Notes under the pieces: generated by a model
What the model was told of the DNA's origin: nothing
Database searches by the model: none
The model's input: only the letters and a program-made list of their open reading frames with translations
Made by a program: the position numbers and the translations under genes
Shown here: positions 36,286-44,921 of the stretch, piece by piece
Layout of the letters: each line of letters starts with the position of its first letter
Position numbering within the stretch: the first letter of the stretch is position 1
Assembly (NCBI RefSeq): GCF_003060825.1
Contig: NZ_CP028922.1
Span: 4,681,001-4,745,000, forward strand
Length of the DNA: 64,000 nt
Source: Paenibacillus sp. CAA11
GTDB taxonomy: Bacteria > Bacillota > Bacilli > Paenibacillales > Paenibacillaceae
Direction of reading: 5' to 3'

Positions 36286-36588
36286 TCACAAAGATCCCAT
36301 CAGCTGGAGAATCCCCTTATTCGCACAGCCTGCTGCTAACTCCAGCGGCGTCCTGCCGTCTCTGTCTTGTGCATGAATACTGGCTCCATGCTGATTTCTG
36401 CCATCCGGGTTCGCTCCATGATTGAGTAGAAACTCGATACCGACAGCATTGCCGTAATCGGCAAAGCTGTGCAGGGGTGGGAAGGCCGTTCCTTCCTCTT
36501 TCACCCCTTCAGCCCTGCTCCAAAATGCCAGCTCCAGCGGAGTTTGCAATAGCGCACGCTTCCCTACGCTGGCGCCCTTCTCTGCCAA
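36286..36588 (-). pseudogene. Degenerate ankyrin-repeat gene
   Basis: 100 codons with one recognisable ankyrin unit (GIEFLLNHGANPDGRNQHG) running straight into the end of another (ASIHAQDRDGRTPLELAAG), as if one repeat had been lost. The first repeat (YLAEKGASVGKRALLQTPLELAFW) extends upstream of the TTG start into the end of the acetyltransferase gene, so the 5' part seems to be missing. It may still be translated by coupling with the gene before it. Confidence 0.5.
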
Positions 36589-36593
36589 ATAAG

Positions 36594-37121
36594 TCAGTTT
36601 TCCTCGGTTTGCTTTGCCTTCCAGTCTGAAGCCAGAATCCCCATAAAGTAGGTATTATGATAATTCCCTTCAAGGAAGGCATGCTGCCTTAACTGACCTT
36701 CCACGATAAATCCAACCTTTTTATACAAACTAATCGCTCGTTCGTTTATACCTCTTGTTGTTAAATATATTTTATTTAGGCGCAGTTGCTTGAAACCAAT
36801 GTCAATCACCTGTTCCAAAGCAGATTTACCATAACCTTGACCACGAGCTTCAGGTGCTAACAAGATGCCAAGACTTGCCCTACCATGTTCATATTCTATA
36901 TCTTGAAGGAAAACCCAACCGATCAGCCGCTTTTCTTTATTTTTAATGGCTAACACAAGGTCTCCGTTTTGCCGTTTTTCCTCCACATGATTTACAGTTT
37001 GTTCATAGGTTAATGGAGTTCTTCCAACCATTGAAATGGAGACAGGGTCGTTCAACCAGCCATGAAGTTCCTTAACATATTCCATTTCAAATGCATGCAG
37101 CGTTACTTCTTTATCCATCAT
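36594..37121 (-). CDS. GNAT acetyltransferase (RimJ/RimL-like)
   Basis: 175 residues with the acetyl-CoA motif LGILLAPEARGQGYGKSALEQVIDIGFKQLRLNKIYL (about 85-120) and the C-terminal AISLYKKVGFIVEGQLRQHAFLEG of ribosomal-protein or small-molecule N-acetyltransferases. It is more AT-rich than the window average. Likely co-transcribed with the 50-residue membrane protein gene just upstream. Confidence 0.75.
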   Translation of the reverse strand: MMDKEVTLHAFEMEYVKELHGWLNDPVSISMVGRTPLTYEQTVNHVEEKRQNGDLVLAIKNKEKRLIGWVFLQDIEYEHGRASLGILLAPEARGQGYGKSALEQVIDIGFKQLRLNKIYLTTRGINERAISLYKKVGFIVEGQLRQHAFLEGNYHNTYFMGILASDWKAKQTEEN

Positions 37122-37158
37122 TTTAGCCCTCTTTCTTCATTTATTTATAGTAAATGCT

Positions 37159-37311
37159 TTATTCATTATAAACATCAAATAAATAGTCAAAAGGATCGCT
37201 TTCCCTTTCTGCTAACTTCTTTTGATCATATAGTGAAATGGCAAACGATGCTGATATTATAATAGTAGTACACATCAAGATTAAGCTCAGTATGCCCCAT
37301 AAAAAAAACAT
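37159..37311 (-). CDS. 50-residue single-helix membrane protein
   Basis: A complete small gene: AAAGGAGGAGG seven bases before ATG, then MFFLWGILSLILMCTTIIIS (one membrane helix, residues 1-28) and a charged tail ending DPFDYLFDVYNE and TAA. The excellent ribosome site, hydrophobic-then-charged layout and tight position 37 bp before the acetyltransferase gene support it being real. Family and function unknown. Confidence 0.65.
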   Translation of the reverse strand: MFFLWGILSLILMCTTIIISASFAISLYDQKKLAERESDPFDYLFDVYNE

Positions 37312-37412
37312 CCAAGTTCCTCCTCCTTTTTTCTTGCTCTCTCTAATGAAAGCTTAATGTATGGAAAGCATTTCAGAGCAAACCTAAAATTTTGGAGAGG
37401 AGAAAGGAAGTC

Positions 37413-38378
37413 ATGGCAAACATAAAAGATATAGCAAAGATGGCCGGAGTTTCAGTTACAACTGTATCTCGTGTAATAAATAATCAGCCCTATGTAAGTT
37501 TGGAAAAAAGGGAGGCCGTTCTGCGGGCCATTGAGGCTAGCAAATATGAAAAAAATATAAATGCTGTCCATTTGATAAAAGGGAAAACCTTTCTTATAGG
37601 TGTTGCTATCCCATTTTCAAACCATCCATATTTTGCTTTGATTGTCGAGGGAATCGCAAATGAGGCATTGAAGAATAACTATAAGCTGGTCCTTTTCCAA
37701 ACAAATTACGAAGAATATAGAGAAAAAGAAGCATTAGATATGTTAAAACAAAAACAAATCGATGCTTTAATTATTTGTTCAAGAATTTGTCAATGGGACA
37801 CCATAGATGCTTATATAGATTACGGCCCAATCATCTTTTGTGAAGATACAACAGATAAGAAAGCATCTTCAGTTTATATGAATCATTATAAAAGTTTCAC
37901 CAAAGCTTTAGATTATTTGCATTATAAAGGTCATAAGAAGATTGGCATCTGCGTAGGAAGAAGAAATGGAACCAACGGAGAACAGAGACTATTAGCCTAC
38001 AGAGATTTTTTGAATAAAATCAACGAACCTTTTGAATCTAAATATATTTTCTCTGGTTATTATGATTTCGAAGACGGGGAAGAGATTGTGCAAGGATTAA
38101 TATCTATGAATAATCCCCCTTCAGCCCTTTTGGTTTCAAGTGACCAAGTAGCTGCAGGCATCGTTACATGTAGTAAGGAAAGAGGAATTTCAATACCGCA
38201 TGAACTAGCCATTATAGGATTTGATAATCAGCCAATAGCTAAAGTGATGAATATTACTACAATTGAAGTTCCTTTAGTGGAGATGGGCAGAAAACTGTTC
38301 CTTCGCGCCATCAGCAATCAGAAAAGTATTTCATATGAAGAAATAACCGTGAAATTAGTTGAACGATCAACGGTATAG
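37413..38378 (+). CDS. LacI-family transcriptional regulator (orphan)
   Basis: 321 residues from the ATG at 37413 (AAAGGAAG upstream). N-terminal HTH and hinge: NIKDIAKMAGVSVTTVSRVINNQPYVSLEKREAVL. The periplasmic-binding-protein-like domain follows, with SALLVSSDQVAAGIVTCSKERGISIPHELAIIGFDNQ. The codon usage is noticeably AT-rich compared with its neighbours, and no sugar genes are adjacent, so it may be acquired or act elsewhere. Confidence 0.8.
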   Translation: MANIKDIAKMAGVSVTTVSRVINNQPYVSLEKREAVLRAIEASKYEKNINAVHLIKGKTFLIGVAIPFSNHPYFALIVEGIANEALKNNYKLVLFQTNYEEYREKEALDMLKQKQIDALIICSRICQWDTIDAYIDYGPIIFCEDTTDKKASSVYMNHYKSFTKALDYLHYKGHKKIGICVGRRNGTNGEQRLLAYRDFLNKINEPFESKYIFSGYYDFEDGEEIVQGLISMNNPPSALLVSSDQVAAGIVTCSKERGISIPHELAIIGFDNQPIAKVMNITTIEVPLVEMGRKLFLRAISNQKSISYEEITVKLVERSTV

Positions 38379-38452
38379 TAAAAATGGAGGAATAAATCAG
38401 CCCCTTGCGAATAAGAGGCTGGCTGTTTCCTCCGTAGTCAATCTGTGTTCGG

Positions 38453-38830
38453 TCAAATTCCCTTCACTTCCGCAGCGCTGGGGGCCTCCCCAGCATCACT
38501 TGCTTCCCCGTGTCCGGCACCGAACAGGTTCAGCACGACAACTCCAATCACAATGAGAGCGATACCGATGATGCTGCCTGTGTTGATCTTCTCCTTCCAG
38601 ATCATGACCGAGATGATCGTGGTGGCTACCGCACCTACGCCGGACCAAATCGCGTAAGTCATATTCAACGGAAGGGTCTTCATCGTCAGTGAAATAAAGA
38701 AGAACGAAATGATGAACGCAACGATCGTAAACAGGCTTGGATACAGCCGGGTAAAGCCCTCCGAAGCCTTAAGCATCGAGGTTCCAATCAATTCACTAAT
38801 GATGGATATGGCCAGGAATAGGTATGCCAT
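38453..38830 (-). CDS. SMR-family multidrug efflux protein
   Basis: 125 residues with four membrane helices. Features of EmrE/QacC relatives: the membrane Glu in ISIISELIGTSMLKASEGF (Glu13) and YAIWSGVGAVATTIISVMIWKEK. A 20-residue alanine/glutamate tail is added at the C-terminus. It would exchange cationic drugs for protons. Its start overlaps the stop of the upstream TetR gene, so the two form an operon. Confidence 0.85.
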   Translation of the reverse strand: MAYLFLAISIISELIGTSMLKASEGFTRLYPSLFTIVAFIISFFFISLTMKTLPLNMTYAIWSGVGAVATTIISVMIWKEKINTGSIIGIALIVIGVVVLNLFGAGHGEASDAGEAPSAAEVKGI

Positions 38831-39387
38831 TATTCATTCTCCTCCAATCTTCTCTTTAGTTCCTCAACAATCTTCTGTCTGAGCTCTGGATGAGGCGGGG
38901 CTAGCCCAAACATCTCTGCGAACCAAAGTCCGTCCAAGGCCAGCCGGATCATCGTAGATTTAACAGGGTCTATTGCATCATCTTCAATCAGGGCTTGCAT
39001 CTTGAAATACTGCTCCTGAAGCACTTGCAGCAGCTCCGGGTTCGCAAAATGCGCAGCCGAGAGGGCGGTATACAGATCACCCACCTCAGAATCGCAGGAT
39101 AGAGACGCGTCCATATACGCCCTCGTCCATTTTCCCATCGTACGGGGATCTTCCTCCGCCTTCTGGTGAAATTCCTCTAAGAAGCGATTCGACAAGTGTT
39201 CAACCATCCCTTGAAGAAGGGCCTCCTTGCTTGGGAAATGATACAGCAATCCTCCCTTGCTGATTCCCGCCTTCTTAGCCACAGCCTCCAGCGTTAACTT
39301 CTCCACGCCCTCTTCATGGACAATTTGGGAGACAGCCTTCAGGATGAGCTCCTTCTTTATCTCTGCTTTGGTTGAGCTCACATTCAT
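38830..39387 (-). CDS. TetR-family regulator of the SMR pump
   Basis: About 185 residues with the HTH LEAVAKKAGISKGGLLYHFPSKEALLQG, the BetI/TetR_N pattern. The start is ATG at 39387 or the GTG two codons on, which is better spaced from AAGGTGG. A perfect palindrome lies in its promoter. Presumed drug-responsive autorepressor of the TetR-SMR operon. Confidence 0.8.
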   Translation of the reverse strand: MNVSSTKAEIKKELILKAVSQIVHEEGVEKLTLEAVAKKAGISKGGLLYHFPSKEALLQGMVEHLSNRFLEEFHQKAEEDPRTMGKWTRAYMDASLSCDSEVGDLYTALSAAHFANPELLQVLQEQYFKMQALIEDDAIDPVKSTMIRLALDGLWFAEMFGLAPPHPELRQKIVEELKRRLEENE

Positions 39388-39402
39388 CACCACCTTGATC
39401 TT

Positions 39403-39432
39403 ATTGTACCGTCTGGACGGTTTTATTTGCAA
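39403..39432 (-). promoter_or_regulatory. TetR-SMR promoter with operator in the spacer
   Basis: Minus strand TTGCAA (39427-39432), 18-base spacer, TACAAT (39403-39408). The 14-bp inverted repeat ACCGTC-TG-GACGGT (39408-39421) fills the spacer, an arrangement expected for a repressor that blocks polymerase. Confidence 0.7.
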
Positions 39433-39527
39433 GCTAGTTTAAACCAAACTTAAACAGAACCTCCCGTTCGATTTAACCTTAGCCCCTTATGATGAAGGAA
39501 ACTAAAGAGAACAAGGGAGAGAAACAC

Positions 39528-41033
39528 ATGAGGACATTAGAAATACTGCTCGTTGCTTCCTGCATTGCCTTACTGGCTGTATTGTTGATTCGCAAGGAGG
39601 CGAATCGGATTGCCGGTGTAGCTGCCGGTGTCGCCTGCGGCGGGCTGCTTGCCGGACAGCTGCTGATTGAGGGATACAGGTGGAAGATGATTCCGGCTTA
39701 TCTTGTAGCCTTTCTGCTAATCATCACTGCCCTATTCAGGCGTAGAAGGGCCCGGAAACCGCTTCGCTACACGATCACAGGGGTCCTAGTTCTGCTGTTA
39801 ACTGGATCGGTGGCTTTATCGATGGTGCTGCCGGTCTTTAATCTGCCAAAGCCTTCGGGGGAATTCAAGGTAGGAACGGAAGCGTTCCATTTCATGGACA
39901 CCAGCCGGGATGAGACGTATACAGAGGACAAGAACGACAAACGTGAGCTTATCGTTCAAATATGGTACCCTGCCGCAAAGTCTGGCGGAAGCGCCGAAGA
40001 AAGCACTCTGTTCCCTCAGGATCAGAAGCTCTTTCAGGCTTATATGCAGGCTTATTCCAGCTATTTTGGCCTTCCTGCCCCTTTGCTTGATTATTGGAAA
40101 TACAACCGTTCGAGTTCGTATGAAGGCGCAGATGTGCTGCCCGCAAAGTCACCTTACCCGGTTGTGCTGTTGTCGCACGGCATGGGAGTCGGCCGGATCT
40201 TGCATACATCCCAGGCCGAGAATCTTGCCAGTCACGGGTATATCGTGGTCGCTGTAGATCATACCTACAGCACCCTCGCTACCGCATTCCCGGACGGCCG
40301 GGTGACCGGACTTCTTACGAAGCCGTCCCAGGATCAGCTGTATGAAGACAGCCGATCTATTCTGCAGATGTGGAACAAGGATATCTCCTTTGTCGTCGAT
40401 CAGCTGGAGAAGATAAATGGAGGAATCATCGCAAGCAGGTTCAAGGGAAAGCTGGATATGAACCATATCGGCATCATGGGCCATTCCTTTGGAGGAGCGG
40501 CAGCCTTTGAAGCTGTGAATTCGGACCCGAGAATCAAGGCCGGGGTGAATATGGACGGGACGCTGTATGAATCCGGAGACCGGAGCCCTCTTAAGAAACC
40601 GTTCATGTTTATGGAATCGGAAGAGTTCATGAAGGTTAACGAGGATCAGGCTAAATACCGCAAGACCCCGATCACGGATGAGGAATTACAGAAACTCAAA
40701 TTTACGCGCCAGCAATTCAGCACTGTCTTAGCCCACCGGGAAAGGGAGCTAAAGGTCATGGATCACGTCATGCAGCAGGAAGGCAGCGCGGTTATTTATA
40801 TCGAAGGGGCCAAGCACTTTAATTTCACCGATCTCCAGCTGTACTCCCCGCTGATCAATCTTACCGGGATGACAGGCAGCATCCAGGGAACAAGAGGGGC
40901 CGAGGTCGTCAACCGTTATGTGCTGGAGTTCTTCAATGAACATTTGCGGGGTATGAAGAGCAAGCTTCTACGTGGCCCGAGCGGGGATTACCCAGAGGTC
41001 AAATATCCGGGTAACCCGATCTTCCAGGACTGA
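39528..41033 (+). CDS. Membrane-anchored alpha/beta hydrolase (platelet-activating-factor acetylhydrolase-like)
   Basis: 501 residues from the ATG at 39528 (GGGAG eight bases upstream; the ATG at 39489 lacks a site). Four membrane helices fill the first 115 residues, then a hydrolase domain with VVLLSHGMGVGR (oxyanion region), the nucleophile elbow GHSFGG near residue 320, an acidic NMDG segment and a late GAKHFNF histidine. Resembles PAF-acetylhydrolase/dienelactone-hydrolase family lipases. Confidence 0.75.
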   Translation: MRTLEILLVASCIALLAVLLIRKEANRIAGVAAGVACGGLLAGQLLIEGYRWKMIPAYLVAFLLIITALFRRRRARKPLRYTITGVLVLLLTGSVALSMVLPVFNLPKPSGEFKVGTEAFHFMDTSRDETYTEDKNDKRELIVQIWYPAAKSGGSAEESTLFPQDQKLFQAYMQAYSSYFGLPAPLLDYWKYNRSSSYEGADVLPAKSPYPVVLLSHGMGVGRILHTSQAENLASHGYIVVAVDHTYSTLATAFPDGRVTGLLTKPSQDQLYEDSRSILQMWNKDISFVVDQLEKINGGIIASRFKGKLDMNHIGIMGHSFGGAAAFEAVNSDPRIKAGVNMDGTLYESGDRSPLKKPFMFMESEEFMKVNEDQAKYRKTPITDEELQKLKFTRQQFSTVLAHRERELKVMDHVMQQEGSAVIYIEGAKHFNFTDLQLYSPLINLTGMTGSIQGTRGAEVVNRYVLEFFNEHLRGMKSKLLRGPSGDYPEVKYPGNPIFQD

Positions 41034-41047
41034 ATAGCAATATCAAA

Positions 41048-41072
41048 AAGGAGCAGCACGAAGCTGCTCCTT
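41048..41072. terminator. Terminator between convergent genes
   Basis: AAGGAGCAGC-ACGAA-GCTGCTCCTT, a 10-bp perfect stem ending in TTG. Confidence 0.75.
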
Positions 41073-41097
41073 GTCCATGTGCAAATAACCTATGCGC

Positions 41098-43206
41098 TCA
41101 CACCAAATATTCGGCCAAAATCTGCTCGATATCGAAGGGAGTCACTCCTTGTTCCACGGAGAACACAGACTCTGCCTGATCCGCTGTCTCTACAAGCTCG
41201 CCTCTTGCCTTGGCATGAAGGAGGAACAGCTCATAGAGATCCGGCTTCCGCAAGGCTGTCATAGCCTTGCCCATTAAGACCATCCCCTTCTGGTTGCCCT
41301 CCACATTATTGTAATAGTGAGGATGTCTCGTCAAAGAAAGGTCTGTCCAGATGATCGTGCGTTCCACGAGATCAAGGATCACGGGGATCGCAATCTGCGT
41401 ATCGGCAGTAACATCGATTTTATTCTCCACGGTCGAAGGCTCGAAGATCTCGCCGGAACCGGGCTTCTTACGCATCATCCACCCCACAAAGCACTCCGGC
41501 AGATCGCAGTATGGCTGAGTGGTGTAGGACAGAAGGGATGCCACAATATAACGGCCTCCGTAGTCAACAATCGAAGGAAGATGCAGATCAATGAACTCGC
41601 ACGCCCCATATGGAGCGGCTACGATATCTCCACTGTGCACGGCCTTGTACTTGGAGGACCTCAAGTTGGTATAAGAAATATGCTCTACATACTGCCAGTT
41701 CGCATCATACATCACGGCAGACAGATCAATATCGACCCGTCCTGTAGACTTGCCGTCAACCATTCCTTCCTTCCACCAGCTGAAGAACCGGATGGTATCC
41801 CCTTCCGGCATGGGCAGCCGGCTTCCCCGGGCAAGGGTACGCAGCGCCTTGCTTGCCGATCTCTGGGAGAACGGAACCAAGTAACGCTTCAAGCGGGTAT
41901 CGATGTAAGTCTTCCCTAGCGAGGGAAGTGCCGAGAATCTCCGGACCAGCACTTCGTCGCAAAGCTCCACCACACTTTGGCAGACCGCTGCATCGACCTT
42001 TGGCAGTGTATTCGGAATGGCGAACGCCTTGGCGACATTGCCTTTAGGGAAAAAGACCCTCAGATCATCCGCCTCCTGTCGGCGGGCAAAATGCTCCTTC
42101 ACCTGCAGCAGCACAGGCGTCGATACCTGGTCCGCGACCTCGCCAAATGCCAGCACTACATATTCTGCGTCCTCAGTCGAGCGCAGCAGCTGATCCAGTC
42201 TCCTTGCAAATTCGCCCGGACGCTGTGCCAGCAAATCCATCAAGGCCCAGGTATTGTTGTACTTGAAGGCGAGCTCGACGCTGCCATTAAAGGTCGTAAG
42301 CGGCTTACGATTGCGCAGAATATCGAAGGCTTCCTCACAGCGCTTATACCGCTGTCCGTATTCAGAAGGATGCAGAATCTCACCGAGCCTGATCCAGCGC
42401 CCCCTATATCTCAGCATATCTTCTGTGATCGGATAGCACTGCTCCAAGAGTCCAAGCAGCAGCCGTCTCTCCGGACGCTTAAATTTGCGGAAGCGCACCG
42501 CCTCAGCCAAGCTCACATCGCCGCCCGACCAGGCGGCAGCCAGACGAAGCACATCCGTTGCGGTGTTGAAGTACCGCCCAATCAGTGCCATATTGGCCTT
42601 ACCGTGCTTCAATAATGAACCCACCACGAACCCCACATTCTCCTTGAACGGAATCTCTGAAGGGAGAATCTCATGAAGCAAATCCGGATCACAAGCCTCG
42701 ATGGCCGCATCAATATCATTCTTATCCGTCTCTGAGATCGAGCCCTTAGCCTCGATAAGCCGCCCGATCAAGATACGGAACTCTGCCTCCGTTCCCAGAT
42801 CAATTACTTTGAGGTTGAGGTTGGCCCGGTCCGGCAACGGAGGTCTGTCTGCCGCCTTCTGCTCAGGCAGCTCCAGCGTGAGATAGTGATAGATCGCATT
42901 CAAATAAAGGTCTACATCCTCTTCCTGCATCACCTGCAGCGGGAAATCAGGATACATCGGCTCATACTTCACATGAGCGCCTACCATCACCTTCAGATCA
43001 GATACCAGCTGTCCATACATGGCCTCGAACTGTTCCCTGGATAAGGTGCGGACAGCATGCATCAAGGCGTGTGAGAAGGTGTAGCCAAGCTGCTCTATAT
43101 TTTTTAGGGCTGTAGCCAAATAAGCGCGTGAGATCCTTCCACCGCCCTGCCCTGGATCTACAACCAGCTTATTTGCTCTTCTTATAAAAATCGTGTTCAT
43201 CATCAT
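41098..43206 (-). CDS. Large protein with C-terminal TerD-like domain
   Basis: 702 residues. The first 480 are mostly helical, with no family recognised. From about 510, RVDIDLSAVMYDANWQYVEHISYTNL, SGDIVAAPYGACEFIDLHLPSIVDYGGRYIVASLLSY and FEPSTVENKIDVT match the pattern of TerD-type calcium-binding stress proteins. Multi-domain TerD proteins have been linked to stress and conflict systems by gene context. Here it stands alone, without TerC, TerB or kinase partners. CTGGAG precedes ATG. Confidence 0.65.
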   Translation of the reverse strand: MMMNTIFIRRANKLVVDPGQGGGRISRAYLATALKNIEQLGYTFSHALMHAVRTLSREQFEAMYGQLVSDLKVMVGAHVKYEPMYPDFPLQVMQEEDVDLYLNAIYHYLTLELPEQKAADRPPLPDRANLNLKVIDLGTEAEFRILIGRLIEAKGSISETDKNDIDAAIEACDPDLLHEILPSEIPFKENVGFVVGSLLKHGKANMALIGRYFNTATDVLRLAAAWSGGDVSLAEAVRFRKFKRPERRLLLGLLEQCYPITEDMLRYRGRWIRLGEILHPSEYGQRYKRCEEAFDILRNRKPLTTFNGSVELAFKYNNTWALMDLLAQRPGEFARRLDQLLRSTEDAEYVVLAFGEVADQVSTPVLLQVKEHFARRQEADDLRVFFPKGNVAKAFAIPNTLPKVDAAVCQSVVELCDEVLVRRFSALPSLGKTYIDTRLKRYLVPFSQRSASKALRTLARGSRLPMPEGDTIRFFSWWKEGMVDGKSTGRVDIDLSAVMYDANWQYVEHISYTNLRSSKYKAVHSGDIVAAPYGACEFIDLHLPSIVDYGGRYIVASLLSYTTQPYCDLPECFVGWMMRKKPGSGEIFEPSTVENKIDVTADTQIAIPVILDLVERTIIWTDLSLTRHPHYYNNVEGNQKGMVLMGKAMTALRKPDLYELFLLHAKARGELVETADQAESVFSVEQGVTPFDIEQILAEYLV

Positions 43207-43547
43207 AAAGACTCCAGGAAAGCAATATCCCTATTCTTGGAATAGTGGTTAGAAGGAAGGAATATTATAGCCTGGATGCCTCCTCTCATGGATAGACATC
43301 CCTCAGGAAAGCTGCGACCCTAAGTTCGCCAGTTTGAGTTAGAAGGAAGGATCGCAAGTAGTAGCCTGAAGGTGAAGGTTCAGCGTTCATCATTCGTTGT
43401 GCGGCTGAACCTTTGATGTGTCTATCTTCTCACGCCCGCCAGCTAGCGAACAGGGCAGAAGTATTACGAACTGGTAAAATGTTCATTAGGGGAAGGCGTG
43501 TCGCTTATCTCAAGTATTCAATTATAAATGAATTATGAACGATCTCA
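43207..43547. other. Intergenic region, 340 bp
   Basis: Holds a hairpin at 43375-43413 and two copies of GTTAGAAGGAAGGA (near 43249 and 43337). No open frame with a ribosome site was found. Confidence 0.4.
43375..43413. terminator. Hairpin downstream of the SDR gene
   Basis: AAGGTTCAGC and GCTGAACCTT, 10-bp perfect arms with a 19-base loop. No strong T-run follows, so termination is only probable. Confidence 0.4.
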
Positions 43548-44258
43548 TTACCACGGAAGCTGGTCATCCATGTAATAAAAGCCGCCTGTAGGGCCATCTG
43601 CAGGCAGGGTCGCCAGGCGAACCGCTGTTACCGCCCCTTCTTCGGCAGACAGTTCTGCCCGTTCTCCTCCCATCCGGGTTCGGACAAGCCCGGGATGTAC
43701 GGAATTTACCTTCAGATTCGTTCCTGCTGCTCTTTGCGCCCAGTAGGCCGTCAGCATATTTAAGGCCGCCTTGGAAGCAGCATAAGCCGGGGTAGCAATT
43801 CGCTGAGCCTGCTCATTAGATAGCTGGAACTGGATAGATCCCAGGGCGCTGCTCTGATTGACAATTCTGCCCGCTTCACTCTTCAGAAGCAGCGGCAGTA
43901 GCGTTTCTGTAATGAAGAAGGGCGCGAACGTATTCACCTCAAACGTGTCTCTGAAAACATCGCCATCATAGTCGGATTTCTCGGCCCAAATCCCTGCATT
44001 GTTAACTAGAATATCCAATCGGCCATAGGTATCCTCGATGAATTCAGCCGCTGCTGTAACATGCGCCGCGTTCGTCACCTCAAGCTCTACACCGCTCGCC
44101 TGAATCCCTTCCTGCCGCAGCTTGGCTGCGGCTTCATCAGCCGCTGCCTTTGTACGCGCAGCCACCAGCACCGTAATGCCTTTCTGTCCCAATTGTCTAG
44201 CCACTTCAAGCCCGATGCCTTTACTTGCACCCGTTATCAAAGCAATTTGGTCTGTCAT
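43548..44258 (-). CDS. Short-chain dehydrogenase/reductase
   Basis: 236 residues of the classical SDR family: TGASKGIGLEVA (9-20), NNAGIW (86-91), catalytic Ser near 140 (QSSALGSIQF) and YAASK (160-164). The segment PGLVRTRMGG is typical. Carbonyl-reductase-like, NADP preference likely. Follows the flavodoxin-like reductase in the same direction. Confidence 0.85.
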   Translation of the reverse strand: MTDQIALITGASKGIGLEVARQLGQKGITVLVAARTKAAADEAAAKLRQEGIQASGVELEVTNAAHVTAAAEFIEDTYGRLDILVNNAGIWAEKSDYDGDVFRDTFEVNTFAPFFITETLLPLLLKSEAGRIVNQSSALGSIQFQLSNEQAQRIATPAYAASKAALNMLTAYWAQRAAGTNLKVNSVHPGLVRTRMGGERAELSAEEGAVTAVRLATLPADGPTGGFYYMDDQLPW

Positions 44259-44282
44259 CGCTTCACACCTCCATATTGTTAG

Positions 44283-44843
44283 TTATTTGTTAATCGTAAT
44301 CAGATCGGCCGTCTGAACATGCCGTACAGCTGCTAAATGCTGAACATATGCTGCTTTGCTCTCGGCGATTTGCTCATCTGTAATGTGGTTCGCATTATGG
44401 ACGGCGAAGGGCGGAAGGTAATGTGCACTTACATAGTTGGCAAGGGCCTCCATCGGCTTCGCAATATCCCGGATCGTGAACAGGTTGAAGCCACCGGGCT
44501 GATAGGAGGCCGCAGTGCCTGCCGTCGAGATCGCAATGCCGATCTCCTTGCCTTGCAAATGCTCCCCGCCGGGTCCATAAGCCCAGCCGTAGGCCAACAC
44601 CTCGTCGAACCACTGCTTGAGAAGAGGCGGTGTGCTGTACCAGTACAACGGATATTGAAAAATAATGCGATCATGCTCATCCAACAGCTGCTGCTCACGG
44701 GTGATATCTATTCCCTTGTCCGGATACACCTCATACAGCACATGTACCGTTGTGTCCGGCCGCCCCTTCATGCTTTCTGCCAAAGCCCGGTTGATTCGTG
44801 AGCTCTGTAAATCAGGATGAGCCACAATAATAAGAGTTTTCAT
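44283..44843 (-). CDS. Flavodoxin-like NAD(P)H:quinone reductase (KefF/MdaB type)
   Basis: 186 residues: MKTLIIVAHPDLQSSRINRAL, the FMN-contacting FQYPLYWYSTPPLLKQWFDEVLAYGWAYGPGG, and STAGTAASYQPGG. This is the KefF/quinone oxidoreductase pattern; it would reduce quinones or electrophiles by two electrons. A perfect 14-bp palindrome precedes its start, and a TetR gene lies upstream in the same orientation. Confidence 0.85.
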   Translation of the reverse strand: MKTLIIVAHPDLQSSRINRALAESMKGRPDTTVHVLYEVYPDKGIDITREQQLLDEHDRIIFQYPLYWYSTPPLLKQWFDEVLAYGWAYGPGGEHLQGKEIGIAISTAGTAASYQPGGFNLFTIRDIAKPMEALANYVSAHYLPPFAVHNANHITDEQIAESKAAYVQHLAAVRHVQTADLITINK

Positions 44844-44883
44844 ACAAATCTCTCCTTTAAATAATTGTTATTTGTTATATATG

Positions 44884-44897
44884 AGAATGATCATTCT
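44884..44897. promoter_or_regulatory. Putative TetR operator before the quinone reductase
   Basis: AGAATGATCATTCT, a perfect 14-bp palindrome 41 bases before the ATG. Related half-sites occur on the other side of the TetR gene (45535-45575). Confidence 0.7.
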
Positions 44898-44921
44898 AAA
44901 ATAACGAAAAAAATTTGTTTT

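Noticed and set aside
41317..41919. 200-codon plus-strand frame opposite the TerD-like gene
   Set aside because: Antisense shadow without ribosome site or domain pattern.
43246..43350. GTTAGAAGGAAGGA repeated twice 90 bases apart
   Set aside because: Only two short purine-rich copies without conserved flanks or ends; not enough for a repeat family or array.
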